From the NCBI GenBank assembly GCA_016212965.1, contig JACRDA010000318.1:1-55976 (forward strand): DNA of 55,976 nucleotides, given 5' to 3'. The position numbers and the translations under genes were made by a program. This document shows, in pieces, positions 22,542 through 32,407 of this stretch. The stretch comes from Myxococcales bacterium. Lineage in GTDB: Bacteria; Myxococcota_A; Polyangia; Polyangiales; Polyangiaceae. Under the pieces are notes generated by a model. It was not told where the DNA came from. It saw only the letters and a list, made by a program, of their open reading frames with translations, and searched no databases. Numbering within the stretch: position 1 is the first letter of the stretch; every line of letters starts with the position of its first letter.

Positions 22542-23642
22542 TCAGAATTGCTCGAGAAAGCGTGGGTCGTTCTCGAACAGGAGCCGGATCGAGGGGATGC
22601 CGAAGCGCAGCATCGCCACGCGGTCGAGCCCCATGCCGAAGGCGAAGCCGGTGTAGCGCTCCGGGTCGATGCCGCAGTGCTCGAACACCTCGGGGTGGAT
22701 CATCCCGCAGCCGAGCACCTCGAGCCACCCGGTGGCCTTGCAGATGCGACAGCTCGCGCGACTCCCGTCGTTGGGCCGGCAGAACACGCAGCCCACGTCG
22801 AGCTCGGCCCCGGGCTCGACGAACGGGAAGTAGCTCGGCCGGAAGCGGACCGGCGCGTCGGCGCCGTACATGCCGCGCGCGAACGCGGTGAGCGCGCCCT
22901 TCAGCTCGGCGAAGCTCACGTTCTCGTCGACGAGGAAGCCGTCGATCTGGTGGAACATCGGCGAGTGCGTGACGTCGTCGTCGCGGCGGTAGACCGCCCC
23001 GGCGCTGACCACGGCCAGGGGCGGCTTGCGGGCCATGAGCTCGCGCACCTGCACGGTCGTCGTGTGCGTGCGCAACAGCGCACGCGCCGGCGAGGCGGCC
23101 CCGCGGCGGGCGACGTCGACCCAGAAGCTGTCCTGCATGTCGGTCGCCGGGTGGTCCGGCGGGAAGGCGAGCTTCGTGAAGTTGACCTCCTCGAGCTCGA
23201 CCTCGGGCCCGTCGGCGACCGCGAAGCCGAGGTCGCGGAACACGTCGAGCACCTCGTCGCGCACCTGCGCGATCGGGTGCGCGTGCCCGCGCCGGAGCTC
23301 CAGCCGACCCGGGAGCGTCAGGTCCGCCGGCGTGCCCTCGAGCTCGGCGCGCCGGGCGGCCTCGGCGAGCTCCCGCAGGCGCGCCGCGAAGGCGAGCTCG
23401 ACCTCGGCCTTGAAGGTGTTGACGAGCGCGCCGATGCGCGGCCGGTCGGCCGTGCCGACCTCGCGCATGAGGGCCAGCAGCTGCGTGAGGTCGCCCTTCT
23501 TGCCGAGCACCTTGGCCTGCGCCGCGCGCAGGGCGTGCTCGTCCGCGGCGCGCGCGAACTCGTCGCGAAAGCCGTCGCCGAGCGTGGTGAGGCCCACCTC
23601 GATGCGGTGGGCGGCGGACTCTGTGGCGGTGGGTTCGTTCAT
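22542..23642 (-). CDS. pheS: Phenylalanyl-tRNA synthetase alpha subunit
   Basis: 366 residues. It charges tRNA-Phe together with PheT. The N-terminal coiled coil (LRAAQAKVLGKKGDLTQLLA) is followed by the class II core: motif 2 (GAVYRRDDDVTHSPMFHQIDGF), the Phe-binding strand FRPSYFPFVEPGAE and motif 3 (GFAFGMGLDRVAMLRFGI). A CxxC...CxxC insertion (GCVFC, SCRIC) of the zinc-binding type is present, as in many bacterial PheS. A GTG at 23666 could add 8 residues. It follows rplT on the same strand, but pheT is not downstream, unlike the common pheST arrangement. Confidence 0.95.
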   Translation of the reverse strand: MNEPTATESAAHRIEVGLTTLGDGFRDEFARAADEHALRAAQAKVLGKKGDLTQLLALMREVGTADRPRIGALVNTFKAEVELAFAARLRELAEAARRAELEGTPADLTLPGRLELRRGHAHPIAQVRDEVLDVFRDLGFAVADGPEVELEEVNFTKLAFPPDHPATDMQDSFWVDVARRGAASPARALLRTHTTTVQVRELMARKPPLAVVSAGAVYRRDDDVTHSPMFHQIDGFLVDENVSFAELKGALTAFARGMYGADAPVRFRPSYFPFVEPGAELDVGCVFCRPNDGSRASCRICKATGWLEVLGCGMIHPEVFEHCGIDPERYTGFAFGMGLDRVAMLRFGIPSIRLLFENDPRFLEQF

Positions 23643-23753
23643 GGGCGTCGGCGGGGTCCCGGTCACAAAACGCGTGCGGCGCGAGGCGCATCACGCCCGC
23701 GCCGCGCCGCGCTCGCCGCCCGCACTGGGTCGGGGCGGACGAGGCTCCTCGGG

Positions 23754-24098
23754 CTAGGCCGCTGCGGCCTTGACGACCGCGCTGAACGCGGCCGGATCGC
23801 GCACCGCGAGGTCCGCGAGGATCTTGCGGTCGAGCCCGATCGAGGCCTTCTTCAGGCCGTGCAGGAGCTTGCTGTAGGACAGGCCGTTCTGGCGGGCGCC
23901 GGCGTTGATGCGCACGATCCAGAGACGCCGCATGTCGCGCTTGCGCTGGCGGCGCCCGTAGAAGGAGTACGCCCACGAGCAGCGCACGACCTCCATGGTC
24001 TGCTTGATGCGGTTCTTGCGACCGCCGAAGAAACCCTCGGCCGCCTTCAGGAACCGGTTGCGCCTGCGGCGCGCCTTGACTCCGCGTTTGACTCGCAT
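23754..24098 (-). CDS. rplT: 50S ribosomal protein L20
   Basis: 114 residues, the normal L20 length, starting [20 protein letters not shown]. The basic N-terminal extension that binds 23S rRNA, and the C-terminal globular part ([24 protein letters not shown]), are intact. L20 is needed early in 50S assembly and in many bacteria represses its own operon. The gene lies 32 bp after rpmI in the expected rpmI-rplT order. Confidence 0.97.
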   Translation of the reverse strand: MRVKRGVKARRRRNRFLKAAEGFFGGRKNRIKQTMEVVRCSWAYSFYGRRQRKRDMRRLWIVRINAGARQNGLSYSKLLHGLKKASIGLDRKILADLAVRDPAAFSAVVKAAAA

Positions 24099-24130
24099 GA
24101 CTCAGCCTCGCATCGCTCGGGGCACGTCGC

Positions 24131-24328
24131 TCAGCCGTAGGGCAGGAGCGTCTTGATGCGCCTCTCCATGGTGTGGTCGACCATGTCGTTCTTGCGGAGG
24201 CGACGGCAGCGCTTGCGGTTCTTGCTGATCATGCCGTGCTGCAGGCCACCCTTGGAGCGGCGCACGTGGCCGCCGCCGGTGATCTTGAAGCGCTTGGCTG
24301 CGGCGCGGTTGGTCTTCATCTTGGGCAT
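24131..24328 (-). CDS. rpmI: 50S ribosomal protein L35
   Basis: 65 residues, starting MPKMKTNRAAAKRFKITGGG, diagnostic of L35; the C-terminal RLRKNDMVDHTMERRIKTLLP is typical. The start has GAGGAGCTACCC as Shine-Dalgarno. It is the first gene of the operon here: infC, which usually precedes it, is absent, and a promoter candidate lies directly upstream. Confidence 0.97.
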   Translation of the reverse strand: MPKMKTNRAAAKRFKITGGGHVRRSKGGLQHGMISKNRKRCRRLRKNDMVDHTMERRIKTLLPYG

Positions 24329-24494
24329 GGGTAGCTCCTCTACGCTGCACGTTGCGCTCTCGGGGGCCGCCTCCGCAAAAAGAGGCCGTTGCCGGCGCCC
24401 GCCGAGATGCGTGCGGGAAGTGGCGATACGCGTCCACGCGCGGCTGGCCGCCCGTGAATGCCCCCGCGCAGACTCCGTCCACGCGGGGCCGCGC

Positions 24495-24523
24495 ATATGA
24501 GCAGACGGGCGCCGCCCTGTCAA
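24495..24523 (-). promoter_or_regulatory. Candidate promoter of rpmI-rplT-pheS
   Basis: Minus strand: a perfect TTGACA (24523-24518), a 17-bp spacer and TCATAT (24500-24495). The -35 is strong and the -10 weak. Transcription near 24488 would give a leader of about 160 nt, long enough for an L20-type autoregulatory structure, although I did not resolve one. The same interval holds the promoter of the divergent reductase gene. Confidence 0.5.
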
Positions 24524-24559
24524 GCGACACGCCGGCCCGCAGCGTGTATGGTTCCGGGC

Positions 24560-25519
24560 ATGCGCACCCGTCCCTTCGGTCGGCTCGGCCACGAGGTGAG
24601 CGAGCTCGCGCTCGGCACCTGGGGGCTGTCCGGCGACGGCTACGGGCCGGTCGCCGAGGCCGAGGTGGACCGCGTCCTCGACCGCGCGCTCGAGCTCGGC
24701 ATCACGCTCTTCGAGACGGCCGACGTGTACGGACGCGGCGCGATGGAGAAGAAGCTCGGCGCCCGGCTCGCGGGGGCCTCGGTCCGGATCGTGACCAAGA
24801 TCGGCACCTTGCGCGCCGAGGCCAGCGACGGGCCGGAGCCGGCGGCCGACAAGCGCTTCGACCCCGCGAGCCTCGGGCGCGCCTTCGAGGCGAGCCGCGA
24901 ACGGCTCGGGCGCGACAAGCTCGACGTCGTGCTCCTGCACAATCCGAGCGAGCAGGTCCTGCGCGACCGGGACGCGGCCTACTTTCTCCAGCAGCTCGTC
25001 ACGGAGGGCAAGCTCGAGGCCTGGGGCGTCAGCGCCGGCAGTCACGACGTCGCCCACCGGGCGATCGCGCTCGGGGCCGACGTGGTGGAGCTCGCCTACA
25101 ACCCGTTCGCGTCGCGCGATCTGCACCGCCTGAGCGACGAGCTGGCCGTGGCGCCGACGGCGCTGCTCGCGCGCAGCGTGCTCGCGCACGGCCTGCTCAC
25201 CGGCCACTGGGGGCCGGAGCGGGTCTTCGAGGAGGGCGACCACCGGGCCCTGCGCTGGAAGCCGAACGAGCTGCGCCACCGGCTGCGGCAGCTCGACGCG
25301 CTCCGGCCCCTGGTCGGCGGCGAGGTCCTGAGCCTGCGGGCCGCGGCGCTGCGCTTCGCGCTCGCCAACGCGCTCGTCACGAGCGTGGTCCTCGGGCCGC
25401 GCCGGGTGCGCCAGCTCGACGAGCTCGTGCGCGAGGCGGGGCCCGGTCCGCGCTACCTGCCGGACACGGCGCTCGCCGACCTCTCGACCCGGTTGAAGCG
25501 CTACGGGATCGCGCCGTGA
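24560..25519 (+). CDS. Aldo/keto reductase family protein
   Basis: 319 residues; NAD(P)H-dependent reduction of carbonyls is the family activity. The (beta/alpha)8 signatures are clear: RTRPFGRLGHEVSELALGTW, ADVYGRGAMEKKLG with catalytic Tyr57, VTKIG with Lys80, and LDVVLLHNP with His127. The catalytic Asp of the tetrad (normally in the DTA motif) is replaced by Glu52 (FETADVYG), a conservative change. AYNPF and the C-terminal nucleotide-binding motif (VVLGPRRVRQLDE) are present. An ATG at 24548 could add four residues. It overlaps the next gene (GTGA), forming an operon with cysQ. Confidence 0.88.
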   Translation: MRTRPFGRLGHEVSELALGTWGLSGDGYGPVAEAEVDRVLDRALELGITLFETADVYGRGAMEKKLGARLAGASVRIVTKIGTLRAEASDGPEPAADKRFDPASLGRAFEASRERLGRDKLDVVLLHNPSEQVLRDRDAAYFLQQLVTEGKLEAWGVSAGSHDVAHRAIALGADVVELAYNPFASRDLHRLSDELAVAPTALLARSVLAHGLLTGHWGPERVFEEGDHRALRWKPNELRHRLRQLDALRPLVGGEVLSLRAAALRFALANALVTSVVLGPRRVRQLDELVREAGPGPRYLPDTALADLSTRLKRYGIAP

Positions 25520-26376
25520 GCGCGCGCTCGCCCGCCGACGAGCTCGCCGTGGTCGTGGCGATCGCCCGGCGCGCCGCGGCGCTCGTGCTCCGGGCGTACG
25601 GCGCCGCCGACCTCGAGGTCGCGTACAAGGGGCCCAACGACCCCGTGACGAGCGCGGATCGGGCCTCGAACGACCTCGTCTGTCGCGAGCTCGCGCGCGC
25701 CTTCCCGGAGGCGGGTGTCGTGGCCGAGGAGAGCGCCGCCGAGCCGGGGGCGGACGTGGCGGTGGCGCAGGCGCTCGTCCGGTCGCGCGTCTTCTTCGTC
25801 GACCCGCTCGACGGCACGCGCGAGTTCCTGGCGCGCAACGGCGAGTTCGCCGTCATGATCGGCCTGTGCGAGGCCGGGCGGCCCGTGCTCGGGGTGGTGG
25901 CGCTGCCCGTGAGCGGCGAGCTCTACGCCGGACGGGTGGGCGGCGAGGCGTGGTGGGAGGACGCCGCCGGCTGCCGGGCCTCGCTCCGCGTCTCGCGGCG
26001 GACCGCGGGCGCCGAGGCGCGCATCGTCGCGAGCCGCTCGCACGCGGCACCGATCGCCGGCCGGCTGCACGCCGCGCTCGGCACGCCGGCGCCGGTCGAG
26101 CGCTGCGGCTCGGTGGGCGTGAAGGTGGCGCGCCTGTGCCGCGACCTCGCGGACGTCTACGTCCACGATGGTCCGGGGGTGAAGAAGTGGGACAGCTGCG
26201 GTCCCGAGGCCGTGCTCGCGGCGGCTGGCGGGCGGCTGACCGACCTCGGCGGCGGGCCCATCGACTACGCCGAGCCCGAGCTCGCGCTGCGCCGCGGTCT
26301 CTGCGCCACGAACGGGCTCCTGCACCCCGAGATCATGGCCCGCGTCGCCGAGCAGGCGAGCCGCGCCGCGCGCTAG
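25516..26376 (+). CDS. cysQ: 3'(2'),5'-bisphosphate nucleotidase (CysQ-like inositol monophosphatase family)
   Basis: 286 residues from a GTG overlapping the reductase stop. Family metal-binding motifs are intact: VVAEES (residues 69-74), FFVDPLDGTREF (93-104) and KKWDSCGPEAVLAAAGG near the C-terminus. The wording VDPLDGT[KR]EF is typical of CysQ, which recycles 3'-phosphoadenosine 5'-phosphate to AMP during sulfur assimilation. Other members of the superfamily (inositol or fructose-bisphosphate phosphatases) remain possible. No cys genes are nearby. Confidence 0.85.
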   Translation: MSARSPADELAVVVAIARRAAALVLRAYGAADLEVAYKGPNDPVTSADRASNDLVCRELARAFPEAGVVAEESAAEPGADVAVAQALVRSRVFFVDPLDGTREFLARNGEFAVMIGLCEAGRPVLGVVALPVSGELYAGRVGGEAWWEDAAGCRASLRVSRRTAGAEARIVASRSHAAPIAGRLHAALGTPAPVERCGSVGVKVARLCRDLADVYVHDGPGVKKWDSCGPEAVLAAAGGRLTDLGGGPIDYAEPELALRRGLCATNGLLHPEIMARVAEQASRAAR

Positions 26377-26416
26377 GCGCGGCGCCGCCGTCCCGCGCGC
26401 TTTCACCGCGCGCGCG

Positions 26417-26446
26417 TTGACACCATCCTCGGGACCGGCTTAGTTT
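26417..26446 (+). promoter_or_regulatory. Candidate promoter of the HEAT-like lipoprotein gene
   Basis: A perfect TTGACA at 26417-26422 is followed 18 bp later by TAGTTT (26441-26446), or 17 bp later by TTAGTT. A start near 26453 would leave a 5' leader of about 120 nt before the ATG at 26574, which has a strong AGGAGGAA Shine-Dalgarno. Confidence 0.45.
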
Positions 26447-26573
26447 CTCGGCGCCTGGGCCGCGTCGACCCACACCGCACGGTGCGGGGCGCTCGCGCGA
26501 GCCCGCCCGGCCTCCACGTGCGCTCGGGTGGGTTTGGCGGTGGCTCGGTTCTGATCTCGGCAGGAGGAATGTC

Positions 26574-29120
26574 ATGGTGCGTTCGATGCGTCGTGTGCGC
26601 TCGATGGTTGGGGCCGTGCTCATCGGGCTCGCGGTGCCCTCGGCGCTCGTGGCCGCGGTGTCGGTGAGCGGCTGTGGTGGCGACGAGCGCGACCCGATGA
26701 CGCACGTCGACCGCCTGACCAAGCCCGGCAAGCGCAACGCGGCGGTCGAGCGTCTGCTCCAGATGTTCAACGATCACATGAGCCAGGCCGAGAACCGCGA
26801 CGCGCCCCTCGAGGACGCCAAGGTCAAGGCGCTGCTCGACAAGATCGTCGAGCCGCTCGCCACCGTGGCGGCCGGCGGCGAGCTCGAAGAGGTGCTCCAG
26901 GCCAAGCTGCTCAACATGCTGGCCGACTCGCGCCACGAGAAGGCGGCCGACGCGCTCGTCAAGGCGATGGACGCCTACAAGGCGGACCAGGGGCGCCCGG
27001 GCGAGATCGACTCGGCGATGAACAACGTCGTGCGCGCGGTCGGGTCGATGAAGCTGAAGGCCGCCTCCGGCGCGCTCCTCAAGCTCTTCCTCGCGCTCCC
27101 GGCGTCCTCGAAGAAGGCGCAGAACAAGACCTTCTACCAGACGGTCGACGGGGCGCTCATCGACCTGCTCGATCCGGCCTGGGAAGACCAGCTCATCAAG
27201 GCGCTCGACAAGCCGTTCGACAACTCGCTCACCGACATGACGGCGGCGAGCAACGAGCAGTTCTGGCAGGCGACGTCGGCGAAGCTGCTCGGCTACCTGA
27301 AGAGCAAGAAGGCGGTGCCGTCGCTCATCAAGGCGGTCATCTCGCCCTACAAGGCCAAGTGGGGCATCGGGACGACCGCGCTCATCGCGCTCATCCGCGT
27401 CGGCAAGCCGAGCATGGAGGCCGCCCTCAAGGTGCTGACGAGCGACGACAAGGACATCGTCGACTTTTCGAAGAAGGTGAACCTCGAGGCCATCAAGGCG
27501 ACGGCCGAGGCCGCCAAGCGCAGCGGGCCGCCGACCACGGGCGTCGACTGGACCGGTCTGCTCAAGGTCGACGACAAGGAGAAGGACAAGATGGCTGCCA
27601 CCGCGCACATCGCGAGCGCCGCCATCATCCTCGCGTCGCTCGGCCGGGCCGAGGCGACCCCGACCCTCATCGCGGCGATCAAGGCCGCCGGCGACGACGC
27701 CGTCTTGAAGGCGCAGATCGCCAACGAGCTCGCGAAGCTCCCGAAGAGCGCCGAGTCGGAGGCGGCGTGGAAAGAGGTTTACGCGAAGACTCCGGCCAAG
27801 ACGAAGTTCTACACCGAGGACAGCGCGCGGCTCATCATGCTCAACCAGGCGCGCCTCTTCTACGACCCCGACATCGCCGCCTTCGCGGTGCAGGACGCGC
27901 TCGAGCTGAAGGAGGACGACGCCCGGACGCTCACGAGCATCCAGAGCGCGGCGCTGCTCCTGGCGCTGAAGCTGGTCGGCGAGGGGCAGCTCGACATGCT
28001 CGACAAGCTCGCCGCCCTGCGCATCAAGCCGTCGGGTGCCGACGCGCAGAAGGGCTTCGACGCGCGCGCCAAGATGGTCAAGGAGATCACCGATGGCTGC
28101 AAGGAGATGGACAACGCCTGCATCGCCAAGATCCTCGAGACCTACCGCGCCAAGTCGGACATCGGCCTCGCGAAGTCGGTGCTCCCGGGCGGCACCTCGC
28201 CGTGCGAGGCGCGCGAGTGCTTCAAGGACGCCTTCGACGAGGTGAAGAAGTACGCCAAGCCCGCGATGGCGCGGCTCGTCTACCAGAAGTGCGCGCCCAA
28301 GGGCGGCGCGGCCGCGGCCGAGGCCGACAAGAAGTGCTTCCTCGAGGCCCTCGCGCCGTTCGCCAAGGACGACGACAAGACGCTCACCACCGACGAGCGT
28401 ACCGAGGCCAAGAGCATGCTCTCCACCTGCAAGGACAAGGACGCCGGCTGCTTCATCGACAAGACGAAGGCGACCTTCAGCGGCGACGAGAACGCCTTCG
28501 TCGACTACGCCGAGGTCGCGCTCGCCAAGACCATCCTCACCGACTGCAAGGATGCGAAGGACGAGAAGTGTTACAAGGAGAAGCTGAAGCCGACGGCGGA
28601 CAAGGACAAGGATCTGCACCCGACGCAGGTCGACACGGCCAAGGGGCTGCTCAACGACTGTGACGGCTCCAAGGAGCCGACCTGCCTCAAGGACGGCGTG
28701 CTGGCGGTCGACTCGGTCGGCGAGGACTACTCGGCGCAGATGCGTCAGGTGAAGGCCCTGCTCACTGCCTGCAAGGGCAAGGGTCCGACGTGCTACCTCG
28801 CGAAGATGGAGGAGCCGGCCTCGCAGGATCCGAAGACCTCCTTCCAGGGTGTGAAGGCAGCCTACATGCTGGCCATCCTCGGCGACGAGAGCTCGAAGGA
28901 CAAGCTCATCGAGATCCTGCCGAAGATGAAGAGCGCCTCGGTGCGCGACGCGGCGGTGTCGGTGCTCGACCGGCTGTGCGGCAAGGGCGATGCGGCCATG
29001 GCCGACAAGCTGCAGGCCCTGCTCGACAAGACGCGCGCGACGCGCGACGACAAGAAGATCGGCATCGACACGGCTCTCTACGGGCCGGTCATCGCCCGGC
29101 TGCGCGCGCGCGCCGAGTGA
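26574..29120 (+). CDS. Large lipoprotein with HEAT-like helical repeats
   Basis: 848 residues. The signal sequence (MVGAVLIGLAVPSALVAAVS) ends in a lipobox SVSGC. The start is supported by AGGAGGAA. The mature protein is Lys/Ala/Asp/Leu rich and almost entirely helical, with repeats such as IKAVISPYKAKWGIGTTALI and LIAAIKAAGDDAVLKAQIA that look like HEAT/Armadillo units. The C-terminal half adds regularly spaced cysteines (KMDNAC-like, KKCF, STCKDKDAGCF, TDCKDAKDEKCY), suggesting disulfide staples between repeats. The high Lys content and use of AAG differ from the Arg-rich neighbours. A protein-binding scaffold in the envelope is likely; no enzyme motif. Confidence 0.85.
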   Translation: MVRSMRRVRSMVGAVLIGLAVPSALVAAVSVSGCGGDERDPMTHVDRLTKPGKRNAAVERLLQMFNDHMSQAENRDAPLEDAKVKALLDKIVEPLATVAAGGELEEVLQAKLLNMLADSRHEKAADALVKAMDAYKADQGRPGEIDSAMNNVVRAVGSMKLKAASGALLKLFLALPASSKKAQNKTFYQTVDGALIDLLDPAWEDQLIKALDKPFDNSLTDMTAASNEQFWQATSAKLLGYLKSKKAVPSLIKAVISPYKAKWGIGTTALIALIRVGKPSMEAALKVLTSDDKDIVDFSKKVNLEAIKATAEAAKRSGPPTTGVDWTGLLKVDDKEKDKMAATAHIASAAIILASLGRAEATPTLIAAIKAAGDDAVLKAQIANELAKLPKSAESEAAWKEVYAKTPAKTKFYTEDSARLIMLNQARLFYDPDIAAFAVQDALELKEDDARTLTSIQSAALLLALKLVGEGQLDMLDKLAALRIKPSGADAQKGFDARAKMVKEITDGCKEMDNACIAKILETYRAKSDIGLAKSVLPGGTSPCEARECFKDAFDEVKKYAKPAMARLVYQKCAPKGGAAAAEADKKCFLEALAPFAKDDDKTLTTDERTEAKSMLSTCKDKDAGCFIDKTKATFSGDENAFVDYAEVALAKTILTDCKDAKDEKCYKEKLKPTADKDKDLHPTQVDTAKGLLNDCDGSKEPTCLKDGVLAVDSVGEDYSAQMRQVKALLTACKGKGPTCYLAKMEEPASQDPKTSFQGVKAAYMLAILGDESSKDKLIEILPKMKSASVRDAAVSVLDRLCGKGDAAMADKLQALLDKTRATRDDKKIGIDTALYGPVIARLRARAE

Positions 29121-29243
29121 GCGGGCTCGACACCGAGACCGGCACCGACGCCGGCCCCGCCCTCCGTGGCGGTGGCCGGCGTCGCCGCGTCGGGGTGGTC
29201 GACACGGTTGACCGGCGGCGCGTCGCTCGGCCATGGTGGAGCC

Positions 29244-31166
<1,923 letters not shown>

Positions 31167-31331
31167 TTGTCAGTTGTCAGTTATCAGTAATCAGTCCAGA
31201 GCGGCTGCGGGCCGAGCGGATGGCTCCCGCTCTCCGACTGCGGGCTGACGAGAAGTCATCAGTTATCAGTTCAGAGCGGCTGGAGCGAAAGAGGCCTCTG
31301 CGACTGACAACTGATAACTGATGACTGACAA
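31167..31331. repeat. Inverted heptameric repeat element B (TTRTCAG)
   Basis: The left arm starts at the base after the activator's stop: TTGTCAG, TTGTCAG, TTATCAG, TAATCAG (31167-31194). The right arm (31304-31331) is four heptads CTGACAA, CTGATAA, CTGATGA, CTGACAA; it matches the left arm's reverse complement at 24 of 28 positions. A middle copy (TCATCAG, TTATCAG at 31256-31269) is followed by CAGAGCGGCTG, which also follows the left arm, so there is an internal duplication. The palindrome AGAGGCCTCT lies at 31290-31299. The element fills the whole 170-bp convergent gap and may double as a bidirectional terminator. Confidence 0.85.
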
Positions 31332-31336
31332 CTCTC

Positions 31337-32260
31337 TCATGGCATCCACAGGCGCAGCGTGGGGCCGGCGCCGACCTCGACGCGGCGCGCGCGCAGCAGC
31401 TCGCCGTCGAGCACGTAGGGACCGTCGGGGGCGGGGAAGTCGAGCGCGAAGGACGTGACGAGCCCGTCGTGCTCGCCCCGGAGCGAGCGCCCCGCGAGGA
31501 CCCAGGGCATGCGCGGCCCGAGCGCGCGCGGCGGCCGCGAGGTGGCGACGAGGTGCGGGCGCGTCGCGTCCTCGGCGGCGCGGTAGGTCACGAGCATGTG
31601 GATGCCGAGGTTCGGGACCACGGCGGCACACACGAGCGACCATGCCTCGGGTGCGAGCGCACGCCCCTCGACGTACAGCCGGCACGGCAGCGGCTCGAGC
31701 ACCGCGCGCGCCAGCGGGCCGTTGCCGAAGGACTCGACGAAGATGCGCGCCACCATCGCGGCCGAGCCCGCGTATCCCGGGGCGCCGCGCGCGTAGTACT
31801 GCTCGAAGAAGCGCGCCACGAGCCCCGTGCCGAAGATGAAGCCGAGGCGCGTCTCGTGGTCGCCGCGCACGGCGAGGCTCGGCCACGGGCGCGTGTGGCC
31901 CGGCCGGGCGAGCACGCGCGCGAGCCAGCTCGTCGGGTCGCCCGCGATGCCGAAGTTGCGTGCCACGGTGGAGACCGTGCCCCCCGGCAGGGCCGCTATC
32001 GCGGGCAGGGGCCGGCGGGCCTCGGTCGCGGCCCGGCCGAGCGCGGTCAGGCCCGCCATGAGGCTCCCGTCCCCGCCAGCGAGCGCCACGAGGCCGGCCC
32101 CGGCCTCGACCGCGCGCCCCGCTGCCGCGCGCAGTTCCTCGAGCGTGCTCGTCACGTGCACCGCGGCGCGCCCGCGGGCGGCCCACGCAAGGCTCTCGAC
32201 GAGGGCGGGGTGGCGCGCGAAGCGCCGCGCCGTGCGGTTGACGATGAGCGCGATGTGCAT
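31337..32260 (-). CDS. Diacylglycerol kinase-like lipid kinase
   Basis: 307 residues. The N-terminal DAGK catalytic domain is seen in VNRTARRFARHP, LVALAGGDGSLMAGLTAL (nucleotide-binding GGDG) and IAALPGGTVSTVARNFGI, the counterpart of the LPxGTxNDxAR motif with Asn replaced by Ser. The C-terminal beta domain ends FALDFPAPDGPYVLDGELL, matching the conserved xxDGE motif. Such YegS/DgkB-type enzymes phosphorylate membrane diacylglycerol or related lipids. The start at 32260 (MHIALIVNRTA) is family-typical. Divergent from a lipoprotein gene. Confidence 0.82.
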   Translation of the reverse strand: MHIALIVNRTARRFARHPALVESLAWAARGRAAVHVTSTLEELRAAAGRAVEAGAGLVALAGGDGSLMAGLTALGRAATEARRPLPAIAALPGGTVSTVARNFGIAGDPTSWLARVLARPGHTRPWPSLAVRGDHETRLGFIFGTGLVARFFEQYYARGAPGYAGSAAMVARIFVESFGNGPLARAVLEPLPCRLYVEGRALAPEAWSLVCAAVVPNLGIHMLVTYRAAEDATRPHLVATSRPPRALGPRMPWVLAGRSLRGEHDGLVTSFALDFPAPDGPYVLDGELLRARRVEVGAGPTLRLWMP

Positions 32261-32407
32261 CGGGTCGCGAGAGCCGGCATGCCGGCGGGACGCGCAGCCC
32301 GTAGCACGGTTCGGTGGCCGCCGGGGCGTTGGGACCCGGGCCCGGCCCGGCCCTGCGACCGGTCCCGGTCGACGCCGCTCGGGCCAGCGGGTAAGGAACG
32401 GAGCAGC

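Noticed and set aside
31167..31331. Insertion sequence or MITE with a target-site duplication
   Set aside because: Arms are tandem heptads rather than a classical terminal inverted repeat. No flanking direct duplication is visible because the element directly abuts two gene ends, so I report it as a repeat element only.
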